NCBI GenBank assembly: GCA_021795255.1
Contig: JAJYPQ010000195.1
Location: forward strand, 1-7,078
DNA length: 7,078 nucleotides
Origin: Pseudomonadota bacterium
GTDB lineage: Bacteria > Pseudomonadota > Gammaproteobacteria > Acidiferrobacterales > Acidiferrobacteraceae
Reading direction: 5' to 3'
Part shown: piece by piece, positions 1-7,078 of the stretch
Layout of the letters: each line of letters opens with the position of its first letter
Numbering within the stretch: position 1 is the stretch's first letter
Notes under the pieces: model-generated
The model's input: the letters and a program-made list of their open reading frames with translations, nothing else
Told to the model about the DNA's origin: nothing
The model's database searches: none
Made by a program: the position numbers and the translations under genes

Positions 1-2
1 TC

Positions 3-1520
3 ATTTCACGGATCACGGGCTTTGCTCGGGACATCCTACTTGCGCGCCTTTTAGGGACGACAGCACTCGCTGATGCCTTTTTCGTGGCCTTCCGGATCCC
101 GAGTTTCTTACGCCGCATCTTTGGTGAAGGGGCCTTTTCACAAGCCTTTGTGCCCGTTTTCGCGAGTTATTGGCACAAGGAGTCGGGCTCTGTAGACAGC
201 GATGGGGCGCAGGTCTTCGCCGATCACATGGCGGGTACCTTTACCCTGGTTTTGCTCATGGTCACCGTAGTCGGGGTGTTAGCCGCTCCGGCCGTGATTT
301 TTGTGTTGGCCCCTGGTTTTTTGGCGAATCCTGCCAAATATGACCTGGCTGTGACCTTACTGCGCATCACGTTTCCTTATCTCTTTTTTATTTCGCTAGT
401 CGCTATGGCGGCGGGCATGCTGAATACCCGCGGGCGGTTTGCGGCGGCGGCCTTTACCCCCGTGCTCTTGAATCTGAGTCTTATTGTCGCAGCCGGCGTC
501 ATAGCGCCGCACACCGCCGATCCCGCCGTGACGGTCGCGTGGGGGGTTTTCGTGGGTGGGGTTTTACAGCTTTTGTTTCAGATTCCGTTTTTGCATCACT
601 ATAAGCTTTTACCGCGATTTAAGTATTCCTTTCGCCATCCCGGTGTGCGGCGAGTATTTCACTTGATGGTGCCGGGCATTTTCGGGTCGTCCATTGCCCA
701 GATCAATCTTGTCGTCGATACCGTCTTGGCCTCCTTTCTGGCGACCGGGAGCATCTCTTGGCTCTATTACGCCAATCGTCTCCTGGAGTTTCCTTTAGGG
801 ATATTCGGCGTGGCTTTAGGCACGGTCATTTTGCCGCATCTGTCAGCCAAGCACGCCAAGGCATCCATGGAGGATTTTGGCGCGACCCTGGATTGGGCCC
901 TGCGCTGGGTCGTTGTGATCGCCGTTCCGGCGGGGGCCGCTCTCATCGTGTTATCGGCGCCCATTATTATCACGCTCTATCGTTACGGGGCCTTCACGGC
1001 CTTTGATGCCATGATGACGCGGCGTGCGCTCATCGCCTTTGCGCTCGGCTTGCCGGCCTTTGTGCTCATCAAGGTGCTGGCGCCAGGTTATTACGCGCGC
1101 CAGGATACCCGAACCCCGGTGAAGGTGGGTAGCATAGCATTGGTCTCCAACATGGCCTTGAACGGGATTTTGATATGGCCGCTTGCCCACGCTGGGTTGG
1201 CCTTGGCGACCTCGCTTTCGGGTGGCCTCAACGCTTGGCTCTTATACCGCGGTTTACGTAAGAACCGGGTGTACCAGCCACACCCGGGCTGGCGACGGCT
1301 CTGGGTCCAAGTGGGTTGCGCGAGCGCCATTATGGTTCTCGTGTTGTGGCACGCAGGGACCGAGATCAGCAGTTTTCTCGCTCTCTCGGGGGGGCGCCGG
1401 GCCTTGATTCTGGGCGGGTGGATTGTCGTCGGCTTGAGCGTATATGGTACAGTAATGTGGCTTATGGGGGTGCGTCCCCAGGCGTTACGGTTGAAGTCGA
1501 TAGGCGGGAATATCGGTTGA
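3..1520 (+). CDS. murJ: Lipid II flippase MurJ (MviN family), 5' end cut by window
   Basis: MurJ is an inner-membrane MOP-superfamily flippase that moves lipid II from the cytoplasmic to the periplasmic face for peptidoglycan synthesis. The frame is open from base 3, giving 505 residues to the TGA at 1518-1520. Alignment from memory with E. coli MurJ (511 residues) suggests only about 15 N-terminal residues lie upstream. The start SRITGFARD matches the E. coli segment carrying R18 and R24. Also visible are the Asp of ADAFF (E. coli D39), LRRIFGEGAFSQ (R52 and E57), and the Arg of YYANRLLEFP near in-window residue 259 (E. coli R270), all reported as important in the central cavity. Later conserved blocks are TAFDAMMTRRALIAF and KVLAPGYYARQDTRTPVK. 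Hydrophobic segments run throughout, as expected for 14 membrane helices. A GTG at 84 can start a shorter reading, but homology clearly continues upstream, so that start is wrong. The gene is intact within the window and its stop overlaps the next start. Confidence 0.96.
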   Translation: MSRITGFARDILLARLLGTTALADAFFVAFRIPSFLRRIFGEGAFSQAFVPVFASYWHKESGSVDSDGAQVFADHMAGTFTLVLLMVTVVGVLAAPAVIFVLAPGFLANPAKYDLAVTLLRITFPYLFFISLVAMAAGMLNTRGRFAAAAFTPVLLNLSLIVAAGVIAPHTADPAVTVAWGVFVGGVLQLLFQIPFLHHYKLLPRFKYSFRHPGVRRVFHLMVPGIFGSSIAQINLVVDTVLASFLATGSISWLYYANRLLEFPLGIFGVALGTVILPHLSAKHAKASMEDFGATLDWALRWVVVIAVPAGAALIVLSAPIIITLYRYGAFTAFDAMMTRRALIAFALGLPAFVLIKVLAPGYYARQDTRTPVKVGSIALVSNMALNGILIWPLAHAGLALATSLSGGLNAWLLYRGLRKNRVYQPHPGWRRLWVQVGCASAIMVLVLWHAGTEISSFLALSGGRRALILGGWIVVGLSVYGTVMWLMGVRPQALRLKSIGGNIG

Positions 1521-1927
1521 TGAAAGCAGCAATGTGGCAGATCGGTTCACCAGAAGATGCGCGCGTATTTACGCTCGCAGAGGCTGAGGAATTGTTCCCT
1601 CTGATACGCCGAATTACCTACGCGTCTTATCGCGAACTCGAGCCTTTGCGGCGCTTATTGGCCACTCTTCCCTCGGGGAGTCCGAACCTCTATCAGGCCG
1701 AAGAGCAGTACGAGCGCGTTGTGAAGCGCTGGGTGGCCAAGATGGAGCGCCTTGGAGTTGTGGTGAAGGGGCTCTGGTTGGTCGATTTCGATACCGGCGA
1801 CGGCTACCTCTGTTGGCGGTTCCCGGAGTTGAAACTCGGGTACTATCACGGTTATCGAGAAGACTACACCACTCGCCGGCCGCTACGCGATGTCATTGAA
1901 GAGCTCGACCCGGACTGGGCATGCTGA
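1520..1927 (+). CDS. DUF2203-like small cytoplasmic protein, function unknown
   Basis: This encodes 135 residues. The start ATG at 1520-1522 shares one base with the murJ TGA (TGATG), which implies translational coupling. A purine-rich AGGCGGGA at 1502-1509 could serve as a ribosome site. The open frame extends upstream to 1316, but that part lies inside murJ in another frame. A second Met at 1532 is a less likely start. I recognise the DUF2203 pattern from memory: an N-terminal FTLAEAEELFPLIRRI (about residues 17-32), a helical and charged middle (33-78), then GVVVKGLWLVDF (79-90), YLCWRFPELKLGYYH (96-110) and a final RRPL (119-122). There is no signal peptide or membrane segment, so it is probably cytoplasmic. 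No catalytic residues are identifiable and the function is unknown. Family members are sometimes labelled as DivIVA-related, but I see no support for that here. The coding call is firm; the family call is good but unverified. Confidence 0.8.
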   Translation: MKAAMWQIGSPEDARVFTLAEAEELFPLIRRITYASYRELEPLRRLLATLPSGSPNLYQAEEQYERVVKRWVAKMERLGVVVKGLWLVDFDTGDGYLCWRFPELKLGYYHGYREDYTTRRPLRDVIEELDPDWAC

Positions 1928-2092
1928 CTTTACCTCTTCTTTCGAGTGTGGCGCGCGATGTCTCTGGCTGCCGCGGACTGCTTGCATAAAGAGAGTACGT
2001 GGTCCAGCGGCGCACCCTGTGCTCATTTCTTATGGCGCCTAGACCCTTTCTAGGCGATACGTTAAGCTTTCGGGTTTTCGGTTAGCGCTATC
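1928..2092 (+). other. Non-coding gap between the DUF2203 gene and ribF, probable promoter region
   Basis: This 165-bp stretch is the only gap longer than 10 bp in the window, so it is the likeliest place for a promoter for the ribF-ileS-lspA-fkpB-ispH operon. I could not find a convincing sigma-70 -35/-10 pair at 16-18 bp spacing. TTGCAT at 1982-1987 resembles a -35, but nothing like TATAAT follows at the right distance. The inverted repeat at 2036-2056 is the one clear structure. I see no FMN riboswitch signature, no tRNA and no credible small gene. Confidence 0.4.
2036..2056. repeat. Perfect 8-bp inverted repeat in the gap before ribF
   Basis: CGCCTAGA at 2036-2043 and TCTAGGCG at 2049-2056 are exact reverse complements separated by the 5-base loop CCCTT. 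A transcript would form a compact, GC-containing hairpin 36 bases before the ribF ATG. No T-run follows on the + strand (the next bases are ATACGTTAAG), so it does not look like a canonical intrinsic terminator. It could be a transcript 3'-end stabiliser for the murJ unit, a weak terminator, a ribF leader hairpin or a protein-binding site. The symmetry is seen directly; any function is inference. Confidence 0.5.
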
Positions 2093-3031
2093 ATGGAGTG
2101 TATTCGAGGGCTTTATAACGTCCGACCACGGCATTGGGGCGCTGTGGCCACGATTGGCAATTTCGACGGGTTTCACCGTGGACATGGGCGCCTCATCGCC
2201 TCTCTGCGGGAGCGGGCTTCGGCTTTTCGCGCGCCCACCCTCGTCATGCTCTTTGAGCCGCAACCCCAGGAGTATTTTCAGGGCACGGAGCTGAGGCCAC
2301 GCCTTATGCGTCTGTCCGAAAAGCTCCGTGCCCTTCGTCACGCCCAGGTGGACATGGTGTTGGTGTTGCGCTTTGACACGCGCTTGGCGAGCCTTTCGGC
2401 ATTGGCGTTCATTGACGACATTTTGGTCAAAGCCCTGCGCGTGCAGGCCTTGGTAATAGGGGACGATTTCCGCTTCGGAGTCGGCCGGACCGGGGATTTC
2501 GCGATGTTAAAGGATACTGGCGCGCGTCTCGGCTTTTCCGTCGATCCGACCCCGACTTTTACCGAGAGCGGGCATAGGGTGAGCAGTACGCGCCTGCGTC
2601 ATGCCCTCTCCCAAGGCGCGCTTGAAGACGCCCAACGCCTTACGGGCACACCTTATCGTTACCGAGGACGTGTGGTTCACGGCGACGCCCGCGGGCGTCT
2701 TTTGGGGTTTCCGACCGCGAATATTCTCATGCGTGAACCCGCCCCTTTGGCCGGTGTGTTCGCGGTCCGAGTCGAGTGGCCCGATGGTCGTACCGGCCGC
2801 GGCATTGCCAATGTGGGGCGGCGCCCCACGGTGGGCGGCAAGCAAGTGCTGCTCGAGGTCCATCTTCTCGATTTTGCCGGCGATTTGTACGGACAGGTCT
2901 TATCCGTCAGCTTTTTGACCCGCTTACGCGCCGAGCAAAAGTTTGCGTCCCTGGAGGCGTTGCAGAGGCAAATAACGGCCGATCGCGCAAGCGCGCTCGC
3001 CTTTTTTGCTCACACTGAGGTTGCGTCATGA
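2093..3031 (+). CDS. ribF: Bifunctional riboflavin kinase / FAD synthetase RibF
   Basis: RibF phosphorylates riboflavin to FMN and then adenylylates FMN to FAD in the cytoplasm. It has 312 residues, about the E. coli length (313). The N-terminal FMN adenylyltransferase domain shows [16 protein letters not shown], with the nucleotidyltransferase HxGH motif as HRGH at 28-31, [14 protein letters not shown] at 123-136, and SSTRLRHAL at 164-172. The C-terminal riboflavin kinase domain begins near 185 and shows RLLGFPTAN at 202-210 (metal/ATP-binding PTAN motif), [13 protein letters not shown] at 237-249, and the expected catalytic Glu in LEVHLLDF (E255). The start at 2093 is secure: MECIRGLYN matches the E. 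coli N-terminus, an in-frame TAA sits at 2063-2065, and none of the nine codons between is ATG, GTG or TTG. There is no clear Shine-Dalgarno upstream. The stop TGA at 3029-3031 overlaps the ileS ATG (ATGA), so the two are probably co-transcribed and coupled. Confidence 0.97.
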   Translation: MECIRGLYNVRPRHWGAVATIGNFDGFHRGHGRLIASLRERASAFRAPTLVMLFEPQPQEYFQGTELRPRLMRLSEKLRALRHAQVDMVLVLRFDTRLASLSALAFIDDILVKALRVQALVIGDDFRFGVGRTGDFAMLKDTGARLGFSVDPTPTFTESGHRVSSTRLRHALSQGALEDAQRLTGTPYRYRGRVVHGDARGRLLGFPTANILMREPAPLAGVFAVRVEWPDGRTGRGIANVGRRPTVGGKQVLLEVHLLDFAGDLYGQVLSVSFLTRLRAEQKFASLEALQRQITADRASALAFFAHTEVAS

Positions 3032-5850
3032 GTGCGGATTATAAGAGTACGCTGCAATTGCCCCACACCGAGTTTCCGATGCGTGGCAGTTTGCCGACGC
3101 GCGAGCCGGAACAAGTGCGAGCCTGGCAAGAGATGGCTCTCTACGAGCAGTTGCGCTGCTATCACACTGACCACCCGCGCTACGTTTTGCACGATGGTCC
3201 TCCCTACGCCAATGGCGCTATTCACCTCGGCCACGCCGTCAACAAGGTATTGAAGGACATGATCGTCAAAGCCAAGGGTTTTGCCGGTTTTGACGCGCCG
3301 TATGTGCCGGGTTGGGACTGCCATGGACTGCCGATTGAGTTGGCAGTCGAGAAGACCTTAGGGCGTTGCGGACGAGACGTCGATGCCCGCACCTTTCGCG
3401 CCGCCTGCCGCACATATGCCGCGCAGCAGGTGGCGACTCAGAAGAAGGATTTCGAGCGTTTAGGGGTGGTAGGCGATTTTGACCACCCCTATCTTACGAT
3501 GGACTTTGCGTTCGAGGCCAATATCGTGCGCGAACTCGCCCGTCTGCTTGCTCGCGGACACGTGTACCGGAGCGAGAAGCCGGTGCATTGGTGCCTCGAT
3601 TGCCGCTCGGCCCTGGCGGAGGCCGAGGTCGATTACGAGGAGCATACGACAGAGGCCATCGATGTCCGGTTTGCGGTGGCCGACACGGAAGATTTTTGGA
3701 GACGGCTTGCCCTGCCATCCCGGTCGGCACCGGTGGGTCTCGTCATTTGGACGACCACCACCTGGACTTTGCCGGCTAATCGCGCGGTCGCAGTCCATCC
3801 CGATATTGTCTATCGGCTCATGAATAATGGCCAGGAGTATTGGTTGGTCGCAGACGAGCTAGCGGTCGCGGTGGCGGCGCGCTACGGGCTCGAGGACTAT
3901 CCGACGGGTCTTACCGTAAAGGGTGATGCGCTCGTGGGTTTGCGACTACAGCACCCGTTTCTGGAGCGCCTAGTGCCAGTCATCGCAGCGAGTCATGTGA
4001 CGACGGAGGCCGGAACCGGTCTTGTCCATATCGCGCCTGCGCACGGTGAGGAGGATTACCAAGCCGCGCGTCTTTATAGCCGGACGACTGGCCAGATTCT
4101 GCCCATTGAGGGTCCAGTGGCAGGTGACGGGCGGTTCGTGACCGGTACCCCGTATGTCGAGGGGCTGACACTGGCAGAGGGTTCGAAACGACTGATCGCG
4201 GTTTTGCAGGAACGGGGTGCGCTGTGGCATGCCGAGACCATAAGCCATAGTTATCCCCATTGCTGGCGGCATAAGACGCCCATTATCTTTCGGGCGACCG
4301 CTCAATGGTTTGTGTCGATGGATATGCGCGGTTTGCGCGACGAGGCCTTGGCGGCCATAAAAGAGGTCCGTTGGATGCCGGGGTGGGGCGAGCAACGTAT
4401 CGCTCAAATGGTGAGTTCGCGTCCTGATTGGTGCATTTCTCGCCAACGGGCGTGGGGAGTGCCCATCCCCTTTTTCTTGCATCAAAAGACTGGGGAACTT
4501 CACCCGCGCACCGCCGAGCTTTTGGAGCAGATCGCCGCCATCATCGAGGTCGAAGGGATCGACGGCTGGTTCGAGCGCCCGATATCCGCTTGGCTCGGGG
4601 ATGAGGCGAAAGAGTATGAAGCGGTGCACGACGTTTTGGATGTCTGGTTTGATTCTGGGTCGACGCACGCCTGTGTATTGGCCATGCGTCCGGATCTTGC
4701 AAGGCCCGCTGATCTATATCTGGAAGGATCGGATCAGCATCGGGGATGGTTTCAGTCGTCCTTACTGACATCGGTGGGCGACTCCGGGCAGGCCCCCTAC
4801 AGGAGTGTCTTGACCCATGGCTTCACCGTCGATGCCGCCGGACAAAAGATGGCGAAGTCTAAGGGTAATGGGATCGAGCCGCAGGAGATCACAAAGAGTC
4901 TCGGCGCCGATGTGCTGCGCTTATGGGTCGCAGCGACCGATTACCGTGCCGAAATGTCGCTTTCCCAAGAGATTTTGAAGCGTGTGACCGAGGGGTATCG
5001 GCGGCTGCGCAATACCACGCGCTATCTTTTAGCGAATCTCGCCGGCTTTAATCCTGACACCGATCTGGTGCCGGCGGCCGATCTGCTGATGTTGGATCAA
5101 TGGGCGCTGGCGCGTACGGCTGAGCTCGATCGGTCCTTGCAGGAGGCCTATGATCAATTCCAGTTCCATCTCGTCTATCAGAGGTTGCATCAGTTCTGCG
5201 TGGTCGATTTAGGCGGCTTCTATCTCGATGTCTTGAAGGATCGACTTTATACCTCGGATGGGACGAGCCGCGAGCGCCGATCGGCGCAGACCGTCCTCTC
5301 CCATATGCTGGAGGTCGTGGTGCGACATATGGCGCCCATTCTGAGCTTCACGGCCGAAGAGGTCTGGAGGCATATGTCCGGTAAACGCTCAAAGAGCGTA
5401 TTTCTCAATACCTGGCATCGCTTTGATGAACTCGCAAGCGGTCCCGAAGATCTGGCTTCCTGGTCTCTCATGTTGGAGCTGCGCCAAGCAGTTGGCCCAG
5501 AGTTGGAGCGCCTACGGGTAAGTGGGGAAGTCGGATCATCCTTGGACGCGGAACTCGATCTCTATGTCAGCTCCGAACTTGCGGAGGCTTTGGGGCGATT
5601 AGCCGACGAATTGCGCTACGTCTTCATTACCTCCGAGCTGCGCCTCCATACGCTGACCGAGCGTCCCGATACAGCGGTCATGACCGAGCGCCCTGATCTC
5701 TCTGTCCTGGTGAGGGCCTCTCAGCATAAGAAATGCGCGCGTTGTTGGCATCATAGGCCCGAGGTCGGCACTTTGGCCTCCTACCCGGATCTTTGTGGCC
5801 GCTGCATGGCCACTATTACCGGGACACCCAAAGTCCGGAGGTATGCCTGA
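3028..5850 (+). CDS. ileS: Isoleucyl-tRNA synthetase IleS, class I, bacterial zinc-binding form
   Basis: IleS charges tRNA-Ile with isoleucine and hydrolyses mischarged Val-tRNA-Ile. It has 940 residues against 938 in E. coli. In order: the ATP-binding HIGH motif in [15 protein letters not shown] (HLGH, 66-69); [17 protein letters not shown]; the CP1 editing domain with [13 protein letters not shown] (T242-T245) and [16 protein letters not shown], retaining the conserved Asp; [47 protein letters not shown]; and the second signature KMAKS at 607-611, where KMSKS is usual. The C-terminal zinc site is intact as C903, C906, C923 and C926, as in the E. coli ending. The ATG at 3028 overlaps the ribF stop and has GAGG at 3017-3020, seven bases upstream. 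Oddities are the Ala in KMAKS, Thr245 where E. coli has Pro, and a 9-residue tandem repeat before the zinc site. The reading frame is complete, so I regard the enzyme as functional. Confidence 0.98.
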   Translation: MSADYKSTLQLPHTEFPMRGSLPTREPEQVRAWQEMALYEQLRCYHTDHPRYVLHDGPPYANGAIHLGHAVNKVLKDMIVKAKGFAGFDAPYVPGWDCHGLPIELAVEKTLGRCGRDVDARTFRAACRTYAAQQVATQKKDFERLGVVGDFDHPYLTMDFAFEANIVRELARLLARGHVYRSEKPVHWCLDCRSALAEAEVDYEEHTTEAIDVRFAVADTEDFWRRLALPSRSAPVGLVIWTTTTWTLPANRAVAVHPDIVYRLMNNGQEYWLVADELAVAVAARYGLEDYPTGLTVKGDALVGLRLQHPFLERLVPVIAASHVTTEAGTGLVHIAPAHGEEDYQAARLYSRTTGQILPIEGPVAGDGRFVTGTPYVEGLTLAEGSKRLIAVLQERGALWHAETISHSYPHCWRHKTPIIFRATAQWFVSMDMRGLRDEALAAIKEVRWMPGWGEQRIAQMVSSRPDWCISRQRAWGVPIPFFLHQKTGELHPRTAELLEQIAAIIEVEGIDGWFERPISAWLGDEAKEYEAVHDVLDVWFDSGSTHACVLAMRPDLARPADLYLEGSDQHRGWFQSSLLTSVGDSGQAPYRSVLTHGFTVDAAGQKMAKSKGNGIEPQEITKSLGADVLRLWVAATDYRAEMSLSQEILKRVTEGYRRLRNTTRYLLANLAGFNPDTDLVPAADLLMLDQWALARTAELDRSLQEAYDQFQFHLVYQRLHQFCVVDLGGFYLDVLKDRLYTSDGTSRERRSAQTVLSHMLEVVVRHMAPILSFTAEEVWRHMSGKRSKSVFLNTWHRFDELASGPEDLASWSLMLELRQAVGPELERLRVSGEVGSSLDAELDLYVSSELAEALGRLADELRYVFITSELRLHTLTERPDTAVMTERPDLSVLVRASQHKKCARCWHHRPEVGTLASYPDLCGRCMATITGTPKVRRYA
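5653..5706 (+). repeat. Tandem 27-bp (9-codon) repeat inside ileS
   Basis: Two adjacent 27-base units (5653-5679 and 5680-5706) match at 19 of 27 positions by my count. They encode LTERPDTAV and MTERPDLSV, residues 876-884 and 885-893, sharing TERPD and the final V. The repeat lies in the linker before the C-terminal zinc site, a variable part of the protein, and keeps the frame. It looks like an old local duplication, though chance similarity cannot be excluded. Confidence 0.45.
5837..5842 (+). promoter_or_regulatory. Shine-Dalgarno that fixes the lspA start
   Basis: GGAGGT at 5837-5842 lies seven bases before the ATG at 5850, at the end of ileS. It supports that ATG over the in-frame ATG at 5793, which would add 19 non-hydrophobic residues encoded wholly within the ileS zinc region. 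A nearer ATG at 5843 is out of the lspA frame and directly abuts the site. Confidence 0.75.
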
Positions 5851-6326
5851 TGTGGCCTTATCTGGTGATCGCCTTGGCGGTCCTTGGACTCGATCAATGG
5901 AGCAAATGGGAGGCTGTGCGCTATCTGAGCTCGGGGCCTGTTCGCGTCGACAACTATCTCAATCTCGCTCTGGTTTATAATCGCGGCGCGGCCTTCGGCT
6001 TCTTGAGCAACGCGAGCGGCTGGCAAAACGTATTTTTTGTGGTCGTCGCGGTTTTAATGGTGGTCGGTATAGTCTGGTTTTTAGTACGCGCCAAGCGCGA
6101 AAGTCGCCTTATGGTAGTGGCGCTCATGTTCATATTGGGAGGGGCGCTCGGCAACCTTATCGACCGTCTGAGGATTGGGCGGGTCGTCGATTTCATCGAT
6201 TTCCATCTCGGCTCGTGGCATTGGTATACCTTCAATTTGGCCGATAGCGCGATTACCTTGGGTGCCATACTCTTGGCGGTCGATGCGGTCGTTTCGCATA
6301 ATGCCTCAACGGGCGAGGGCAGATAG
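5850..6326 (+). CDS. lspA: Lipoprotein signal peptidase II (prolipoprotein signal peptidase)
   Basis: LspA is an inner-membrane aspartyl protease that cleaves the signal peptide from diacylglyceryl-modified prolipoproteins, just before the lipidated cysteine. This start gives 158 residues, close to the usual 160-170. Four membrane segments are visible, at about 3-16, 59-80, 86-105 and 130-149. Conserved blocks are LDQWSK (14-19), YNRGAAFGFL (43-52), GGALGNLIDR (97-106), VVDFIDF (112-118) and FNLADSAITLGA (128-139). The two catalytic aspartates are D114 in VVD and D132 in NLAD. The ATG at 5850 shares one base with the ileS TGA (TGATG) and has a strong GGAGGT seven bases upstream, so its translation is probably coupled to ileS. 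A longer frame from 5793 exists but adds sequence not typical of the family. Nothing suggests damage. Confidence 0.97.
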   Translation: MWPYLVIALAVLGLDQWSKWEAVRYLSSGPVRVDNYLNLALVYNRGAAFGFLSNASGWQNVFFVVVAVLMVVGIVWFLVRAKRESRLMVVALMFILGGALGNLIDRLRIGRVVDFIDFHLGSWHWYTFNLADSAITLGAILLAVDAVVSHNASTGEGR

Positions 6327-6335
6327 GGGTTTTCT

Positions 6336-6785
6336 ATGGAGCGGATCGAAAATGGCTGCACGGTTTCGCTCCATTTCACCCTGTCTTTGACCGACGGTAC
6401 CCGCATAGATGGAACCGAACTCGGACAGCCGTGGCAGGTCGTAGTGGGTCGGGGTGACCTTGTTCCCGGCTTGGAGCGTTGCCTGATCGGGCTTGCGGTG
6501 GGCGAGCGTGGACAATTCGTGATATCGGCCTCGGATGGGTTTGGTGAGGCTGACGAAAACGCCCGTGAAACCCTCCCGCACGCGCAGTTTCCTACCGACG
6601 TTGATCTCATCCCCGGCATGGCATTTGGCTTTACACTGCCGGATGGCAGTGAGGTGATGGGGCGGATAGTGGCGGTGACGGAAGGGGAGGTCGAGGTCGA
6701 TTTTACTCACCCTCTGGCCGGGCATGATCTGGTGTTTGATGTCGATGTTGTCGCAATCGGGCCTGCTGTAACGCCTGAGGGGTAG
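6336..6785 (+). CDS. fkpB: FKBP-type peptidyl-prolyl cis-trans isomerase, FkpB/SlpA type
   Basis: This is a small cytoplasmic FKBP-type prolyl isomerase and likely chaperone of the SlpA/SlyD-like group. It has 149 residues, the same size class as E. coli SlpA. The FKBP core is split: [16 protein letters not shown] (10-25), [21 protein letters not shown] (38-58) and the C-terminal [19 protein letters not shown] (121-139), where NHPLAG or THPLAG is a family hallmark. The intervening residues (about 70-120), including [14 protein letters not shown], form the IF (insert-in-flap) chaperone domain. There is no SlyD-like His/Cys-rich metal-binding tail, which favours FkpB/SlpA over SlyD. The position between lspA and ispH also matches E. 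coli fkpB. The ATG at 6336 lies 9 bases after the lspA stop, with AGGGG at 6325-6329. Its substrates cannot be inferred from the sequence. Confidence 0.94.
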   Translation: MERIENGCTVSLHFTLSLTDGTRIDGTELGQPWQVVVGRGDLVPGLERCLIGLAVGERGQFVISASDGFGEADENARETLPHAQFPTDVDLIPGMAFGFTLPDGSEVMGRIVAVTEGEVEVDFTHPLAGHDLVFDVDVVAIGPAVTPEG

Positions 6786-6787
6786 GT

Positions 6788-7078
6788 ATGAAGGTGTATG
6801 TAGCGAACCCGCGCGGGTTTTGTGCGGGAGTAGAGCGGGCCGTCGTGATCGTCGAGCGCGCGCTAGAGGAGTTTGGGCCCCCGATCTACGTGCGTCACGA
6901 GGTCGTGCACAATCGCCAAGTGGTCGAGGCCTTGCGGGCGCGCGGCGCCATATTCGTTGAAGATCTGAGTGACCTCCCGAAGGGGGCCCGGGTGGTCTTT
7001 AGTGCTCATGGTGTCGCCCGTGCGGTAGGCGAGGAGGCACGCGCGCGCGGCCTAGAAGTCTTCGATGCGACCTGTCCC
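6788..7078 (+). CDS. ispH: 4-hydroxy-3-methylbut-2-enyl diphosphate reductase IspH, 3' end cut by window
   Basis: IspH (formerly LytB) is the [4Fe-4S] enzyme of the last step of the MEP pathway, reducing HMBPP to isopentenyl and dimethylallyl diphosphates. The first 97 residues are present, out of about 315 in the family. They contain two of the three cluster cysteines, C12 in [12 protein letters not shown] and C96 in DATCP at the window edge, plus the substrate-binding histidines H41 in VRHEVVHN and H74 in FSAHG. These numbers match E. coli IspH. The third cysteine, near residue 197, lies beyond the window. The ATG at 6788 follows the fkpB stop by two bases, with GAGGGG at 6777-6782 as ribosome site, so it belongs to the same operon. 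The reading frame is open to the last base. Confidence 0.97.
   Translation, partial: MKVYVANPRGFCAGVERAVVIVERALEEFGPPIYVRHEVVHNRQVVEALRARGAIFVEDLSDLPKGARVVFSAHGVARAVGEEARARGLEVFDATCP

Noticed and set aside
1316..1519. N-terminal extension of the DUF2203 gene to an in-frame ATG at 1316
   Set aside because: The added 68 residues overlap murJ in another frame, are Arg/Gly-rich, and do not resemble the family. The ATG at 1520 fits the gene junction and expected length.
1982..1987. TTGCAT as a -35 promoter element
   Set aside because: No -10-like hexamer lies 16-18 bases downstream, so a promoter call here is not supported.
1921..1989. Possible 22-codon ORF beginning ATGCTGACT at the end of the DUF2203 gene
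   Set aside because: It is very short, lacks a ribosome site, and its sequence resembles no known leader peptide. It has no run of regulatory codons.
1928..2092. FMN riboswitch upstream of ribF
   Set aside because: I considered it because RibF makes FMN, but the gap shows none of the conserved RFN-element blocks and only one simple hairpin.
3970..4668. Long reverse-strand open frame (232 codons) inside ileS
   Set aside because: It is antisense to a firmly identified, conserved part of IleS. The translation has no recognisable motif and is typical of chance open frames in GC-rich coding sequence.
5385..5399. Hairpin ACGCTC-AAA-GAGCGT within ileS
   Set aside because: It is a short palindrome within coding sequence for KRSKS, with no T-run. 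It is plausibly a chance product of codon choice.
5975..6619. Reverse-strand open frame (214 codons) across lspA and fkpB
   Set aside because: It runs antisense to two confident genes. The product is low-complexity, rich in Ser, Thr, Pro and Arg, with no domain features.

Overview
The window is a compact, single-strand (+) block of seven genes: murJ (5' end cut), a small DUF2203-type gene, ribF, ileS, lspA, fkpB/slpA and ispH (3' end cut). The gene order ribF-ileS-lspA-fkpB-ispH with murJ just upstream is a conserved chromosomal arrangement of Gammaproteobacteria and their close relatives. The protein sequences agree: IleS, MurJ, RibF and SlpA line up along their length with the E. coli proteins from memory. 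GC content is moderately high, with many GCG, CGC and GTC codons. I would place it in a gammaproteobacterium or a nearby deep-branching group such as Acidithiobacillia, but I cannot name a genus from this sequence.

Layout. Positions 3-1520 encode the lipid II flippase MurJ, missing about 15 N-terminal residues. A 135-residue DUF2203-like protein (1520-1927) starts on the last base of the murJ stop codon. A 165-bp non-coding gap (1928-2092) follows; it is the only real intergenic space and contains a perfect 8-bp inverted repeat. RibF, the bifunctional riboflavin kinase/FAD synthetase (2093-3031), overlaps the start of IleS (3028-5850). IleS overlaps LspA, the lipoprotein signal peptidase (5850-6326). 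FkpB/SlpA (6336-6785) and IspH (from 6788) follow with gaps of 9 and 2 bp.

The ribF-to-ispH genes are so tightly packed, with overlapping stop/start codons and good Shine-Dalgarno sequences, that they are very probably one operon. The products act in separate essential processes: flavin cofactor synthesis, tRNA charging, lipoprotein maturation, protein folding and isoprenoid synthesis. MurJ and IspH are loosely linked, because IspH supplies precursors for undecaprenyl phosphate, the lipid carrier that MurJ flips as lipid II.

This is an ordinary housekeeping region. I found no mobile element, CRISPR array, RNA gene or defence system, and nothing that amounts to a new biological system. The points worth a second look are small: the uncharacterised DUF2203 gene coupled to murJ, the hairpin and missing Shine-Dalgarno before ribF, and three local peculiarities in IleS (KMAKS instead of KMSKS, a Pro-to-Thr change in the editing-site motif, and a 9-residue tandem repeat before the zinc site).
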